Assembly (NCBI RefSeq): GCF_032397745.1
Contig: NZ_CP135921.1
Coordinates: forward strand, 558,001 to 622,000
DNA: 64,000 nt
Source of the DNA: Bradyrhizobium prioriisuperbiae
Lineage (GTDB): Bacteria > Pseudomonadota > Alphaproteobacteria > Rhizobiales > Xanthobacteraceae
Direction: 5' to 3'
The notes under the pieces were generated by a model. The model saw nothing but the letters and a program-made list of their open reading frames with translations. It was not told the DNA's origin and did not search any database. The first letter of the stretch is position 1, and each line of letters starts with the position of its first letter. The translations under genes and the position numbers were made by a program. Shown piece after piece: positions 23,155-32,550 of this stretch.

Positions 23155-24387
23155 TCAGACCCGCTCGATGATAATAGCCGGCGCCATGCCGCCGGCGGCG
23201 CACATCGTCACCAGGCCACGCCTGAGATTGCGCCGCTCGAGTTCGTCCAGCACGGTGCCAATCAGAATCGAACCGGTCGCGCCGATCGGATGGCCGAGCG
23301 CAATCGAGCCGCCGTTGACATTGACCTTGTCGCGATCGATCTCAAGATCACGGATGAATTTTTCAGCCACCACGGCAAACGCCTCATTGATCTCGAACAG
23401 GTCGATATCGCTGAGGTCGAGCCCCGCTTTGGCGAGCACCTTGCGGGCTGCCGGCACCGGTGCGTTCAGCATCAGCGTTGGCGAGTCCCCCATGTTGGCC
23501 ATCGCCACCACTCTCGCCCGCGGCTTCAGGCCGTGCGCCTTGGCATAGGCAGGCGACGCCAAAAGGATCGCGGCTGAGCCGTCGACCACGCCCGACGAAT
23601 TGCCGGCATGATGAACATGATTGATTTCGAGATCGGGAAACTTGTCCAGGATCAGCTTGCGATAGGTGGTGCCCTTGTCGTCGAGCGGATAGTCGGCAAT
23701 CGCCGGAAACGCAGGTTTCAAACCGGACAGCGCTTCCATCGTGGTCTGCGGACGCGGATACTCCTCGCGATCGAGTGCCAGACTGCCGTCTTCGTGGCGC
23801 ACAGAGACCAGGCTCCTGTCGAAATAACCCTTGGCGATAGCATTCGCGGCGCGCTGCTGACTCAGCAGCGACAGGCGATCGGTGTCCTCGCGGCTGATGC
23901 CCTCCATGGTCGCGATCGCATCGGCGCAAACGCCCTGATGGGATTGCGGATGCCGCGCCCGCAGCCGCAGGTTTCCGGAATCCATCATCATCGGCCCATC
24001 ACCGCGCCGTGTCGCCATCGACATCTTTTCGGTGCCGCCGGCGATCACCAGATCCTCCGCGCCCGCCATGATCGAAGCTGCCGCCATATTGACACTGGTG
24101 ATGCCGGAGCCGCAGAAGCGATCGAGTGTCACACCGCTGGCGCGCACATCGTAGCCTGCATCGAGCGCCGACATCCGGCCCATGTCGCCGCCCTGCGGAC
24201 CTACCTGCGCACTGGTGCCCCAAATGATGTCATCGACATCGGCGGTGTTGATGCCGGTGCGCTCGGCGAGCGCGCGCAACACGGTGGCGCCGAGCTGCTG
24301 GGGATGAATCTCCGACAACGCGCCTTTGCCTGCCTTGCCAATGCCGTGCGGGGTCCTGCAGGCGTCGATGATGAGTGCCTCGCCCAT
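23155..24387 (-). CDS. Acetyl-CoA C-acetyltransferase (thiolase)
   Basis: 410 residues, thiolase fold. The acyl-accepting Cys is in LDRFCGSG, the catalytic His in GGSIALGHPIGATG, and the second Cys in TMCAAGGMAP; NEAFAVVAEKF is also typical. It either cleaves 3-ketoacyl-CoA or condenses two acetyl-CoA. The short-chain dehydrogenase upstream (44 bp away, same strand) would supply the 3-ketoacyl-CoA, which favours a beta-oxidation or branched-chain role over PHB synthesis. It is convergent with cbbR, with 6 bp between the stops. Confidence 0.93.
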   Translation of the reverse strand: MGEALIIDACRTPHGIGKAGKGALSEIHPQQLGATVLRALAERTGINTADVDDIIWGTSAQVGPQGGDMGRMSALDAGYDVRASGVTLDRFCGSGITSVNMAAASIMAGAEDLVIAGGTEKMSMATRRGDGPMMMDSGNLRLRARHPQSHQGVCADAIATMEGISREDTDRLSLLSQQRAANAIAKGYFDRSLVSVRHEDGSLALDREEYPRPQTTMEALSGLKPAFPAIADYPLDDKGTTYRKLILDKFPDLEINHVHHAGNSSGVVDGSAAILLASPAYAKAHGLKPRARVVAMANMGDSPTLMLNAPVPAARKVLAKAGLDLSDIDLFEINEAFAVVAEKFIRDLEIDRDKVNVNGGSIALGHPIGATGSILIGTVLDELERRNLRRGLVTMCAAGGMAPAIIIERV

Positions 24388-24431
24388 GGTGATCTCCTCG
24401 TATTGTTGGCGCCGTGACGGCGCGGATTGAA

Positions 24432-25214
24432 TTAGCGTGGCGCCATGCGGATGGCACCATCGAGCCGCACGTCTTCGCCGTTGAAGTAGGTGTTGGTGAT
24501 CATGGTGTGCGCGAGCTGGGCGTATTCGTCCGGCCGGCCGAGACGGCGCGGAAACGGCACCTGCGCGCCGAGCGCCGCCTTCACTGCCTCCGGCGCCCGT
24601 TGCAGCAGCGGGGTGTCGAAAATGCCGGGCAAAATCGTATTGACCCGGATCGCTTCGCTCGACAGATCGCGCGCCACTGTCAGCGTCAAGCCGACAATGC
24701 CGGCCTTGGACGCGGTATAAGCCGCCTGCCCGACCTGTCCGTCTTCCGCGGCGACCGACGCCGTGTTGACGATGGCACCGCGGTCGCCGTCCGGCAGCGG
24801 ATCGAGCGTCAGCATGCCGGCCGCGCTCTTGGTGATGCAGCGGAAGGTGCCGATCAGATTGACTTGGATGATCCGTTCGAAATTCTCCAGCGGATATTCC
24901 TTGATCTCGCGGGTCTGCTTGTCGCGGGACACGGTTTTCACCGATCCGCCGACACCGGCGCAGTTTACCAGAATGCGCTCCTGCCCGATCGCAGCGCGCG
25001 CCTTGGCGAAGGCCGCATCAACCTCCGGCGTCGAGGTGACATTGACCGCGCAGAAGACACCGCCGAGTTCTTTGGCCAACGACTCGCCGAGATCGCCGTT
25101 CAGATCGAACAGCGCGACCCTGACACCGTGCGACGCCAGCATCCGCGCCGTCGCAGCACCAAGGCCGGATGCGCCGCCGGTGATGACAGCCGAAATCGAC
25201 GAGTCCAGTTTCAT
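24432..25214 (-). CDS. Short-chain dehydrogenase, 3-hydroxyacyl-CoA dehydrogenase type II-like
   Basis: 260 residues from ATG 25214 (GGAAGG 10-16 bases upstream). The Rossmann motif is ITGGASGLGAAT; the catalytic Ser is in NTASVAAEDG and the Tyr-Lys pair in AAYTASKAG. The NCAGVGGSVKTVSRD and PGIFDTPLL segments resemble HSD17B10-type enzymes that oxidise 3-hydroxyacyl-CoA with NAD+. Paired with the thiolase downstream. A longer frame to 25337 exists but has no ribosome site. Confidence 0.88.
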   Translation of the reverse strand: MKLDSSISAVITGGASGLGAATARMLASHGVRVALFDLNGDLGESLAKELGGVFCAVNVTSTPEVDAAFAKARAAIGQERILVNCAGVGGSVKTVSRDKQTREIKEYPLENFERIIQVNLIGTFRCITKSAAGMLTLDPLPDGDRGAIVNTASVAAEDGQVGQAAYTASKAGIVGLTLTVARDLSSEAIRVNTILPGIFDTPLLQRAPEAVKAALGAQVPFPRRLGRPDEYAQLAHTMITNTYFNGEDVRLDGAIRMAPR

Positions 25215-25522
25215 CTCTGCGTTTCCTTCCCGTTGCGGCCGGCGCGTTGCGACACACCTGTGCCCCGTCGTTTCGACAATCAATCTGAATTGCTGTGCCC
25301 GCACTGTGCATGAGCCGCTGGGAGTGCGCCACTCCATTCACTCCGCACATTCGGCGAGGTGATATGCAGCAGTCCACATGAACATCCGGCTCCGGCGGTT
25401 GTCGTGCTCTGAATTTCGCATCATGGAAATCATGCTGAGCCTTGATTTGACCCTCAGGAGCTTTGCTGCCTAAATGGCCCCGATTATGGGCCGCTATCAC
25501 ATGATTTGATGGGACCAATACG
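25215..25522. promoter_or_regulatory. 308-bp divergent region between the dehydrogenase and MocR genes
   Basis: No gene is seen. Within 50 bp of the MocR start lie related G/C blocks: GGCCC (25476-25480) and GGGCC (25488-25492) as an inverted pair, and TGGGACCA at 25510. MocR/PdxR proteins bind short repeats of this kind between divergent genes, so these are candidate operator elements for autoregulation. The dehydrogenase-proximal half shows nothing clear. Confidence 0.35.
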
Positions 25523-26995
25523 ATGTTGCTGAAGCTGGACGGCACAGGACCCGCCTATCTCCAGGTCTATCGCGCCATCCGGACCGAGATCCTCAACGGC
25601 ACTCTGTCGCGAGGAATGCGGCTGCCATCGACACGAAGCATCGCGACCGACCTGTCGGTCGCGCGCAATACCATCCTGCAAGCCTTCGACCAGTTGCTGG
25701 CCGAAGGCTACGTCACTGCGCATGTGGGCGCGGGAACGTTCGTCGCCGACGAACTGCCCGATCTGATGGAGACGCTGCACCCGGCTGCGTCCCGGCCAGC
25801 ATCAGGAGACCAGACCGCGTTCGGGCTGTCGGCCTACGGCCAGCGCGCACAGATGTGGGACTCCCCACTCAAGCTGCGGCCGCGGCCGTTGCCTTATGAC
25901 TTTCGTCAAGGCCACACCGACATTCAAAACTTTCCATTCGAGATCTGGCGCAAGCTGCTCACGCGCCGGGCGCGCAGTTCGAACGCGCATTCCTTCGTGT
26001 ACAGCACGCCCGAGGGCGGCATCGACCTGCGCCGGGCGATTGCCGACTACGTCCGGCGCTCGCGCGGGGTGCGTTGTCACGAGGATCAGGTTCTGGTCGT
26101 AAATGGAAGCCAGCAGGCGTTCGACTTGATTGCGCGCGCCCTGCTCGATCCCGGCGACGTCGTTGTCATGGAAGATCCAGGCTACCTCGGCGCGCGCGAA
26201 GCATTCCGCGCCGCCGGCGCGCGTTTCGTCGCGGCATCTGTCGATTCAGATGGGTTGACCTTGGACACCCTGCCTCCACTCGCCAACCGCGCCCGGCTGG
26301 TCTACGTCACGCCGTCGCATCAGTTTCCCACCGGCGCGATCATGCCGCTGGCGCGTCGGCTGGCGCTGCTGGCCTGGGCGAAATCGACCGGCTGCTACAT
26401 CGTGGAAGACGACTATGACAGTGAATTCCGTTTCGACGGTCGTCCGGTCGAGGCGGTGCAGGCGCTGGATCGCTCGGGCCTCGTGATCTATCTCGGCACG
26501 CTGTCGAAGACGCTGTTTCCGGGTTTGCGTCTCGGCTATCTCATCGTGCCCGAACCACTGGTCGCGCCCTTGCGCGCTATCAAGTTCCTGGCGGACCGCC
26601 ATACGTCCACCCTGCAGCAGGACGCGTTGACGGACTTCATCACGGAAGGCCATTTCGAGCGCCACCTGCGCCGGGCCCGAAAACTGAACGGCGCGCGGCG
26701 CGAAGCGATGATGCGTTCGCTTCGCACCCATTTGGGCGACAGGGTGGAGATTTGCGGCGCCAATGCCGGCCTGCACATGCTGGTTTGGCTGCGCGATCAT
26801 GCCGAGGCGGAGCTGCCGTCGATCATGGCCCGGGCCGCCGCGGCCGGCGTCGGTATCTATCCGGTAACGCCCTACTATTTCGAACCGCCACGACAGGCGG
26901 GACTGCTGCTGGGGTATGCCGCGCTGGATCCCGCCGCCATTGAGGAAGGGATCGCCCGTTTCGCCAAAACGCTCAACGCTCGAAAGACGGCTTAA
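25523..26995 (+). CDS. MocR/PdxR-family regulator (GntR HTH fused to aminotransferase fold)
   Basis: 490 residues. A GntR winged helix (about 11-75: AIRTEILNGTLSRGMRLPSTR ... ARNTILQAFDQLLAEGYV) is joined to a fold-type I PLP domain. The PLP lysine is in LGTLSKTLFPGLRLGY, preceded by VEDDYDSEFRFDG. MocR proteins use the aminotransferase-like part to sense PLP or an amino compound. It is divergent from the dehydrogenase-thiolase pair, but it could equally regulate itself or a distant gene. Translation begins with ATG after GGGACCAATACG. Confidence 0.9.
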   Translation: MLLKLDGTGPAYLQVYRAIRTEILNGTLSRGMRLPSTRSIATDLSVARNTILQAFDQLLAEGYVTAHVGAGTFVADELPDLMETLHPAASRPASGDQTAFGLSAYGQRAQMWDSPLKLRPRPLPYDFRQGHTDIQNFPFEIWRKLLTRRARSSNAHSFVYSTPEGGIDLRRAIADYVRRSRGVRCHEDQVLVVNGSQQAFDLIARALLDPGDVVVMEDPGYLGAREAFRAAGARFVAASVDSDGLTLDTLPPLANRARLVYVTPSHQFPTGAIMPLARRLALLAWAKSTGCYIVEDDYDSEFRFDGRPVEAVQALDRSGLVIYLGTLSKTLFPGLRLGYLIVPEPLVAPLRAIKFLADRHTSTLQQDALTDFITEGHFERHLRRARKLNGARREAMMRSLRTHLGDRVEICGANAGLHMLVWLRDHAEAELPSIMARAAAAGVGIYPVTPYYFEPPRQAGLLLGYAALDPAAIEEGIARFAKTLNARKTA

Positions 26996-27027
26996 CTTCT
27001 TGGAATAACAGGAAAAATATCTGGATT

Positions 27028-27104
27028 TGGTAGCGAGAGAGGGACTCGAACCCCCGACCCCAGGATTATGATTCCCGTGCTCTAACCAGCTGAGCTACCT
27101 CGCC
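27028..27104 (-). tRNA. tRNA-Met (CAT), elongator type
   Basis: 77 nt including encoded CCA. The acceptor stem starts GGCGAGG; the D arm has AGCTCAGCTGGTTAGAGC. The anticodon stem CGGGA/TCCTG encloses loop ATCATAA with anticodon CAT (27068-27070 on the complement), and the T arm has GGTTCGAGTCC. The lack of three G-C pairs in the anticodon stem argues against the initiator; tRNA-Ile2 (CAT, lysidine-modified) is the main alternative. No integrase or direct repeat is adjacent. Confidence 0.93.
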
Positions 27105-27200
27105 AACGGATCGGGACCGGATCAACCGGTCGCGACCGGCGGCATATAGAAGTCAGCCAAATCCGATGTCAAGTAAGCTGCGGAAATGGCTGTTTCGGCC

Positions 27201-27566
27201 CTATTTCGGACGCAGCGACGGATCGCCCCCAGGGCCTCCCGGAGGCCGAATGACCGGCGTGTTGCCACCATCCGGCGTCGGTGCCCGCATGTCCGGATCA
27301 ACGCCGGCCGGCGGGCAGAGCACGCCGTCGGATTTCGCCAGCCTGTCGCTGAGCGGCTCGCGGCTTTGACCGGTGGTCTGCCCGCCGGGGGCGATGGTTC
27401 CGTCCTGCGGTTTTGACTGGGTCGGCGCGCAGTTGTGGTCCTCGTGGGCCACCGGCGGCGCAGTTGGCGCTGGTGGAGTCGCCGGGGACGGCGGAGCCTG
27501 CGCCGCTGCCATCACGGGAACCAGAACCAGCGTGCTCATCAGCAGAAGTGTCGGTTTCCATTGCAT
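27201..27566 (-). CDS. Secreted Pro-rich protein of unknown function
   Basis: About 121 residues from ATG 27566 (an ATG at 27584 is also in frame; neither has a strong ribosome site). The signal peptide is MQWKPTLLLMSTLVLVPVM ending AAA-QA. The mature chain is low-complexity: Pro/Ala/Thr-rich, with two Cys (HNCAPTQSKP and GVLCPPAG) and a Gly/Pro-rich tail. Probably periplasmic. No domain is recognised. Confidence 0.65.
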   Translation of the reverse strand: MQWKPTLLLMSTLVLVPVMAAAQAPPSPATPPAPTAPPVAHEDHNCAPTQSKPQDGTIAPGGQTTGQSREPLSDRLAKSDGVLCPPAGVDPDMRAPTPDGGNTPVIRPPGGPGGDPSLRPK

Positions 27567-27632
27567 GCGGACAGAACAAAACATCCTGCGGGATGTTCCG
27601 GCATCGTCCGCGGAACAATTGACGGTTCGCGA

Positions 27633-28271
27633 TCAATTCTTGCGATAGCGGATCAGCGAAAAATGCCCCATCGGCGGCATCGGCCGCCGCTCCTGCAACG
27701 TCACGCCGCCGTGGCGGCTGGCCCAGTTGACCAGACGTTCCCACGGGAATTCCGGGCGCCAGCCGAGCCGGCGCGCCAGCGGCGCGAAGCCCAGTTCGAA
27801 CATGCGGCGCGCACCACTCTCGGCGCCGATGTGATTGACCAGGATCAACTCGCCGCCCGGCTTGAGCACACGGATGAAATCGTCGAGCGTCCCCTCCGGA
27901 TCGGGCACCGCCGTAATCACATATTGCGCAACCACCGCGTCGAACGCCCCATCCGCGAAGGCGAGATTCTTGGCGTCCATCACCGCCAGGGTCTCGACAT
28001 TGGTCAGATCGAGCGTGCGCACACGCTCCTGCGCCTTGCGCAACATCGGCTCGGAAATATCGACACCGCAGATCTTCGTGGTGCGTGAATAATCCGACAG
28101 CGACAGCCCGGTGCCGACACCGACGTCAAGCACCCGTCCCCCGATCGCATCGGCAATCGCAATCGTAGACTTGCGCCCCTGATCGAACACCGGGCCGAAC
28201 ACCAGGTCATAGACCGGAGCCCAGCGCGCATAAGCCTTCGCCACGCCGGCGCGATCGATATCGTTTGCCAT
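27633..28271 (-). CDS. SAM-dependent methyltransferase, phospholipid N-methyltransferase-like
   Basis: 212 residues. The SAM motif I is VLDVGVGTGLSLSDY; the acidic end of strand 2 is CGVDISEPML; motif IV is FDAVVAQYVITAVPDPE, and the LKPGGELILVNHI strand follows. The N-terminal YARWAPVYDLVFG is typical of Rhodobacter-type PmtA enzymes, which methylate phosphatidylethanolamine towards phosphatidylcholine; a ubiquinone-type methyltransferase is the alternative. It starts 22 bp after mnmA, likely on the same transcript. Confidence 0.75.
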   Translation of the reverse strand: MANDIDRAGVAKAYARWAPVYDLVFGPVFDQGRKSTIAIADAIGGRVLDVGVGTGLSLSDYSRTTKICGVDISEPMLRKAQERVRTLDLTNVETLAVMDAKNLAFADGAFDAVVAQYVITAVPDPEGTLDDFIRVLKPGGELILVNHIGAESGARRMFELGFAPLARRLGWRPEFPWERLVNWASRHGGVTLQERRPMPPMGHFSLIRYRKN

Positions 28272-28293
28272 CCCCAGCCCTGTTGAAGGTTTC

Positions 28294-29538
28294 TTATCCG
28301 TGCATGCCGACGGCCAGCGGCTCCGGCCTCGGTGTGGCATCACGTGTCGGCGTGCGTCCGGCCGCGGCGCTGACAATGAAACCGCCGCCAAGCACCCGCG
28401 CCTGTCCGGCAGCCGCATCGTAAAACACGCAGGCCTGCCCGGGCGACACGCCCTCTTCGCCATCGACCAGTTCGACCTCATAGCCGCCATCGACCCGGCG
28501 CAGCCAGGCCGGCTGCGGCGCACGCGTCGAGCGAACCTTGACGAACATCTCGATCCCCTGCGCAGCAGCATGATCGAGCGAGCCGTCGCCGATCCAGTTG
28601 ATGTCGCGCAACACGATGCGCCGCTTCCGCAGCGCTTCGCGCGGACCCACGACCACCCGCCGCGCCGGCGCATCGAGCCGCACCACATACAGCGGCGCAT
28701 CGGACGCGATGCCCAATCCGCGACGCTGCCCGACCGTGAAATGCGCAATGCCCTGGTGCGTGCCGATCACATGACCGTCGAGATCGACGATGTCTCCGGG
28801 CTGCATCGCACTCGGCTTCAGCCGCTCGATCACGTCGGTGTAACGCCCGGTCGGCACGAAGCAGATATCCTGGCTGTCATGCTTGTCGGCGACCGACAGG
28901 CCGAAGCGACGCGCCAGCTCGCGGGTTTGCGCCTTGGTCAGATCGCCGAGCGGGAAACGAACGTCCTGCAACTGGTCCTGGGTGGTCGCGAACAGAAAAT
29001 AGCTCTGATCACGCTCGGCATCCGCCGCACACACCAGCGCGCGAGAGCCATCCGCCAGGCGGCGAGAGGCGACATAGTGTCCGGTCGCCAGCGCCTGTGC
29101 CCCGAGTTCTCTTGCGGTTGCGAGCAGGTCGCGAAACTTGATCGAGCGATTGCACTCGATGCACGGCACCGGCGTTTCGCCGAGCACGTAACTTTCGGCA
29201 AAACGATCGATCACGGCCTCGCGGAAGCGGCTTTCGTAGTCGAGCACATAGTGTGGGATGCCGATGCGTTCAGCCACCGCACGGGCGTCGTAGATATCCT
29301 GCCCGGCGCAGCAGGCTCCCTTGCGGTGGGTGGCCGCGCCGTGATCGTACAATTGCAGGGTAATGCCGACGACGTCGTATCCTTCGGCCTTGAGCAGCGC
29401 AGCCGTCGTCGACGAATCGACGCCGCCCGACATGGCAACGACAACCCGGGTGTCTTCGGGACGACCTTCCAGATCCAGACTGTTGAGCATACTTCCGGCC
29501 AACCTCAAGGGTGCGGCCGCGCGGGCCGCCGACGTCAT
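28294..29538 (-). CDS. mnmA: tRNA-specific 2-thiouridylase MnmA
   Basis: 414 residues. It makes s2U34 in tRNA-Lys, -Glu and -Gln. The PP-loop is [15 protein letters not shown], the nucleophile Cys is in [14 protein letters not shown], and the second catalytic Cys in [12 protein letters not shown]. The ATG at 29538 is preceded by AAGAGGT at good distance and is kept; MLNSLDLEG at 29490 is the alternative start favoured by family alignment. The C-terminus extends slightly past the usual end ([13 protein letters not shown]). Followed closely by the methyltransferase gene. Confidence 0.95.
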   Translation of the reverse strand: MTSAARAAAPLRLAGSMLNSLDLEGRPEDTRVVVAMSGGVDSSTTAALLKAEGYDVVGITLQLYDHGAATHRKGACCAGQDIYDARAVAERIGIPHYVLDYESRFREAVIDRFAESYVLGETPVPCIECNRSIKFRDLLATARELGAQALATGHYVASRRLADGSRALVCAADAERDQSYFLFATTQDQLQDVRFPLGDLTKAQTRELARRFGLSVADKHDSQDICFVPTGRYTDVIERLKPSAMQPGDIVDLDGHVIGTHQGIAHFTVGQRRGLGIASDAPLYVVRLDAPARRVVVGPREALRKRRIVLRDINWIGDGSLDHAAAQGIEMFVKVRSTRAPQPAWLRRVDGGYEVELVDGEEGVSPGQACVFYDAAAGQARVLGGGFIVSAAAGRTPTRDATPRPEPLAVGMHG

Positions 29539-29703
29539 TCGACCTCTTTATAGTAGGTGGGTCTTCGCAGAGGCAATCGAAACGGCCATCCCGACAAATA
29601 GAAGGGGGCAAATCTTGCCGCCGGGCAGCAAATGAGGGCTTTCCCGCCCTCCCCGGCGCTGGCGAAAACTAACTAACACATTGAAATTTAATTACTTTCC
29701 TCA

Positions 29704-29720
29704 TTGGCCCGGTCCTTGCT
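29704..29720 (+). promoter_or_regulatory. Sigma-54 promoter of fliK-flgD
   Basis: TTGGCCCG-GTCC-TTGCT differs from the consensus TTGGCACG-N4-TTGCW at one base. The invariant GG (29706-29707) and GC (29718-29719) are exactly 10 bp apart. The predicted start of transcription is about 25 bp before the fliK GTG. FlbD, encoded 6.7 kb downstream, is the likely activator. Confidence 0.8.
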
Positions 29721-29755
29721 GAAAGATAAGCAGTCCATTTCCGAGAGGCTGCCCC

Positions 29756-31252
29756 GTGCTTCGTGTGCCGTCCGAGAGTTCCGCGATCACCGCGTCCCAC
29801 AACGCACGGCCGAAATCCACCGCGCCCAGCCAGACGACTGGGGGCAGCAGCTTTTCGGCCCTGGTCGACAGCAATGCGGACGCAGCGGCCGACAACCGGC
29901 CATCGCCCGCTGATGCATCGCCGCAACCGCCCCAACAGCCGCAGGCCTCATCGCAGCCGCAGAAATCCCCGCCCGCCAGCAAGGCGGACAAGCCCGGAGA
30001 TCCCAATTCCAATGCGGAGACCACTCCGAAGGCTCCGGATTCAGCCACAGCGCCTGCCGCCGGCACCGTGATCGTGGGCAAGGACGGCAAGATCGTTGTC
30101 GCGACCGATCCGGCCGGCAAAGGGGATGGCGATCAGGCCAAGGATGCAAAAACCGACACCGAAGACGCGCAGCCGACACCAACTGCTGCACAGCCGGCCG
30201 GGGCAGTCGCCGTGGTGCTGCCGGTAGCACCCGCTCCCACCAACCCGACGGTCCCCGCAGCAACGGCTGATACCGCCACCTCGGGATCCAGTTCCACCCC
30301 GGCTGTCGAGGCGGCGGCCGCGGCTGAAGCTGCGGCGACCGTTATCGCTGCACCAAGCGATCCGGCGACCGCTGCAGCGGTACAGGTGACAGCCGAAGCG
30401 ACCGGAGAACCGGCCAAGGGAGAATCGGCCAAGACCCCGGCCAAACCCATTCTCACACCCCGCCAAGCCAACGCGATGACGGCCGAGGCTGATGCCGGCG
30501 CGGCGACATCGCCGACCACGGACCCGCAGGCCACGGCGGCTGCGAACACCACCGCCACGGCTGACAAATCGACCGCGAAGGCCGCGCCCAAAAAAGATCA
30601 AGCCGACATCGAGACCGCCAGGCCTGACGCCCCGGCCAAGGACGGCGGCCAGGCATCGGACGCTCCGGCAAGCGGACATCGTCTGCAAGCGCCCGGCGTC
30701 GATTCGTCGTCGCTCTCGTCGGAGGCAAGCCAACGCGCCGCGGCTGCAGCGCTGCAGACCCAACCGCAAACACAGACCACCGCGACCGCACCGACAACGC
30801 AATTGCATGTCGCGCTCGCGACCGCCGCAGCCGTGCCGCTGAACGGCGTTGCCATGGAAATCTCGGCCCAGGCGCAGATCGGTCGCAACCGCTTCGAGAT
30901 CCGACTCGATCCGCCGGAGCTCGGCCGCATCGATGTCCGCCTCGATGTGGACCACCGCGGACAGGTGACGTCGCATCTCACCGTCGACAAGGTCGAGACG
31001 CTCGACCTGCTGCGCCGCGACGCACCGCAACTGCAGCGCGCCCTGGAGGATGCCGGCCTGAAAACCGGCGATGGAGGCCTGCAATTCAGCCTTCGCGACC
31101 AGTCGTCATCGAACGGTCGCGACGACGGCAACGCAGGCAAGAATTCGCAGCGCCTGATTATCAGTGAAGACGACACCGTGCCGGCTGAAGTCGCCGGACG
31201 CAGCTATGGCCGCATGATCGGCGCAAGCCGCGGCGTCGATATCAGGGTTTGA
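29756..31252 (+). CDS. fliK: Flagellar hook-length control protein FliK
   Basis: 498 residues, with a long Ala/Pro/Thr-rich disordered N-terminal two-thirds and a folded C-terminal core (about 375-460). The core carries the family motif FEIRLDPPELGRIDVRLDV with VDKVETLDLLRRDAPQLQRAL. FliK measures the hook and switches export to filament proteins. It starts at GTG with GAGAGG seven bases before. It is followed after 10 bp by flgD, as expected for a hook operon. Confidence 0.92.
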   Translation: MLRVPSESSAITASHNARPKSTAPSQTTGGSSFSALVDSNADAAADNRPSPADASPQPPQQPQASSQPQKSPPASKADKPGDPNSNAETTPKAPDSATAPAAGTVIVGKDGKIVVATDPAGKGDGDQAKDAKTDTEDAQPTPTAAQPAGAVAVVLPVAPAPTNPTVPAATADTATSGSSSTPAVEAAAAAEAAATVIAAPSDPATAAAVQVTAEATGEPAKGESAKTPAKPILTPRQANAMTAEADAGAATSPTTDPQATAAANTTATADKSTAKAAPKKDQADIETARPDAPAKDGGQASDAPASGHRLQAPGVDSSSLSSEASQRAAAAALQTQPQTQTTATAPTTQLHVALATAAAVPLNGVAMEISAQAQIGRNRFEIRLDPPELGRIDVRLDVDHRGQVTSHLTVDKVETLDLLRRDAPQLQRALEDAGLKTGDGGLQFSLRDQSSSNGRDDGNAGKNSQRLIISEDDTVPAEVAGRSYGRMIGASRGVDIRV

Positions 31253-31262
31253 GGAGAGACAC

Positions 31263-31985
31263 ATGGTCGATGTAACCACGCCAACCCCGATTACGTCGGC
31301 GCCATCAGCCAATCCGCCGGCGAGCGGATCAGGCTCGAGCTCAGGCGGCAAGAGCACGACCACGGGCCTTGCCGACAACTTCCAGACGTTTCTGACGCTG
31401 CTGACCACACAGCTGAAGAACCAGAATCCACTCGATCCGCTGGATACCAACCAGTTCACTCAGCAATTGGTGCAGTTCGCTCAGGTCGAGCAACAGCTCA
31501 AGGGCAATGAACAACTGACGTCGCTGGTCAACATCGAGAAAGCCGCGCAATCGACCCAGGCCCTGGTGTTCGTCGGCGCGACGGTGGCGGTCGACGGCAG
31601 CACCGCGCAGCTCGTGAAAGATTCCGCCGGGAAGAATTCGGCAACCTGGAATCTGAACGCCCCGAAGGATGCCAGTTCGGTCATCACCATCACAAATTCA
31701 ACCGGCCAGACCGTCTACAACGGGACCTTCACCCTTAATTCCGGCAACGCCAGCTTTGTGTGGGACGGCAAGGGCAACGACGGCACGCAATGGCCGGCAG
31801 GCGCCTACAAGATGAGCGTGACGGCGAAGGACGCCAATGGCCAGAGCGTGGCGGTCTCGACCGAGATTCAGGGCACCGTCGATTCCGTCGACCTGACAGC
31901 GACGCCGGCCCTGCTTTCGATCGGCGGACAGAGCTACACCGTCGATAAGATCAAGCGCGTGGTCCGACCATCCGCCAGCAGCTAG
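31263..31985 (+). CDS. flgD: Flagellar hook-capping protein FlgD
   Basis: 240 residues. The N-terminal capping motif is FLTLLTTQLKNQNPLDPLD, with NQFTQQLVQFAQVEQQLKGN after it. A Tudor-like and an FnIII-like part follow, with TVYNGTFTLNSGNASFVWDGKG. FlgD sits at the tip of the growing hook and guides FlgE subunits. It is preceded by GAGGAGAGA and shares the sigma-54 transcript with fliK. Confidence 0.95.
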   Translation: MVDVTTPTPITSAPSANPPASGSGSSSGGKSTTTGLADNFQTFLTLLTTQLKNQNPLDPLDTNQFTQQLVQFAQVEQQLKGNEQLTSLVNIEKAAQSTQALVFVGATVAVDGSTAQLVKDSAGKNSATWNLNAPKDASSVITITNSTGQTVYNGTFTLNSGNASFVWDGKGNDGTQWPAGAYKMSVTAKDANGQSVAVSTEIQGTVDSVDLTATPALLSIGGQSYTVDKIKRVVRPSASS

Positions 31986-32019
31986 CCGTCGCAGCGGTTT
32001 CCATCATCCCCAAACTGGT

Positions 32020-32046
32020 CACCCGGCCTCGTCGCGAGTCCGGGTG
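32020..32046 (+). terminator. Possible terminator after flgD
   Basis: CACCCGG (32020-32026) pairs with CCGGGTG (32040-32046), loop 13 nt, 35 bp past the flgD stop. The following CATCTTATT is only weakly T-rich, so the call is modest. Confidence 0.45.
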
Positions 32047-32166
32047 CATCTTATTGCGCTGTGATTTCAAGGAGATTCTGATTGGAGCGATATGCTTAGG
32101 CAAATTTTAAGCCACGGCGAGTAGAGTTTTAGAGTGAGTTCAGTGGTTAGAGTATGTGAGTAAGCC

Positions 32167-32442
32167 ATGACAGAACCCCATCGCCCGAGGGTGAAATACG
32201 TCATCGGGCCTGACGGCAGTCCGTTAACAATTGCGGATCTGCCCGCTCCCGGGACAAAACGGTGGGTCATCCGCCGTAAAGCCGAAGTCGTTGCCGCGGT
32301 CCGCGGTGGCTTGCTCTCCCTCGAGGAGGCCTGCAGCCGCTACACACTGACGGTCGACGAGTTTCTCTCCTGGCAATTCTCCATCGACCAGCACGGCTTG
32401 GCCGGTTTGCGGACAACCCGCATCCAGCAGTATCGCCAGTAA
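32167..32442 (+). CDS. sciP: CtrA antagonist SciP (DUF1153)
   Basis: 91 residues covering the whole DUF1153 family: VIGPDGSPLTIADLP, KRWVIRRKAEVVAAVRGGLL, SLEEACSRYTLTVDEFLSWQ. In Caulobacter SciP binds CtrA and blocks its contact with RNA polymerase, which times flagellar and cell-cycle genes. It stands alone between the fliK-flgD operon and the fliF operon, and ends in a strong terminator. The ATG lies in TAAGCCATGAC with only a weak ribosome site. Confidence 0.93.
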   Translation: MTEPHRPRVKYVIGPDGSPLTIADLPAPGTKRWVIRRKAEVVAAVRGGLLSLEEACSRYTLTVDEFLSWQFSIDQHGLAGLRTTRIQQYRQ

Positions 32443-32470
32443 GCCCTTCTTTCCTCATCAGTGATTCGAA

Positions 32471-32497
32471 AACCGGCTCTTCGGAGCCGGTTTTTGC
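32471..32497 (+). terminator. Rho-independent terminator of sciP
   Basis: AACCGGCTC, loop TTCG, GAGCCGGTT: a perfect 9-bp stem with a UUCG tetraloop, then TTTGCTTTT. It lies 28 bp past the sciP stop. Confidence 0.9.
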
Positions 32498-32550
32498 TTT
32501 TGGTGTACGGCCTGCAGCCAGAACCGATCGAATGGTGTGGTTTTTTGACA

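Noticed and set aside
27028..27104. tRNA-Met as integration site of a mobile element
   Set aside because: No integrase and no duplicated tRNA 3' end were found nearby.
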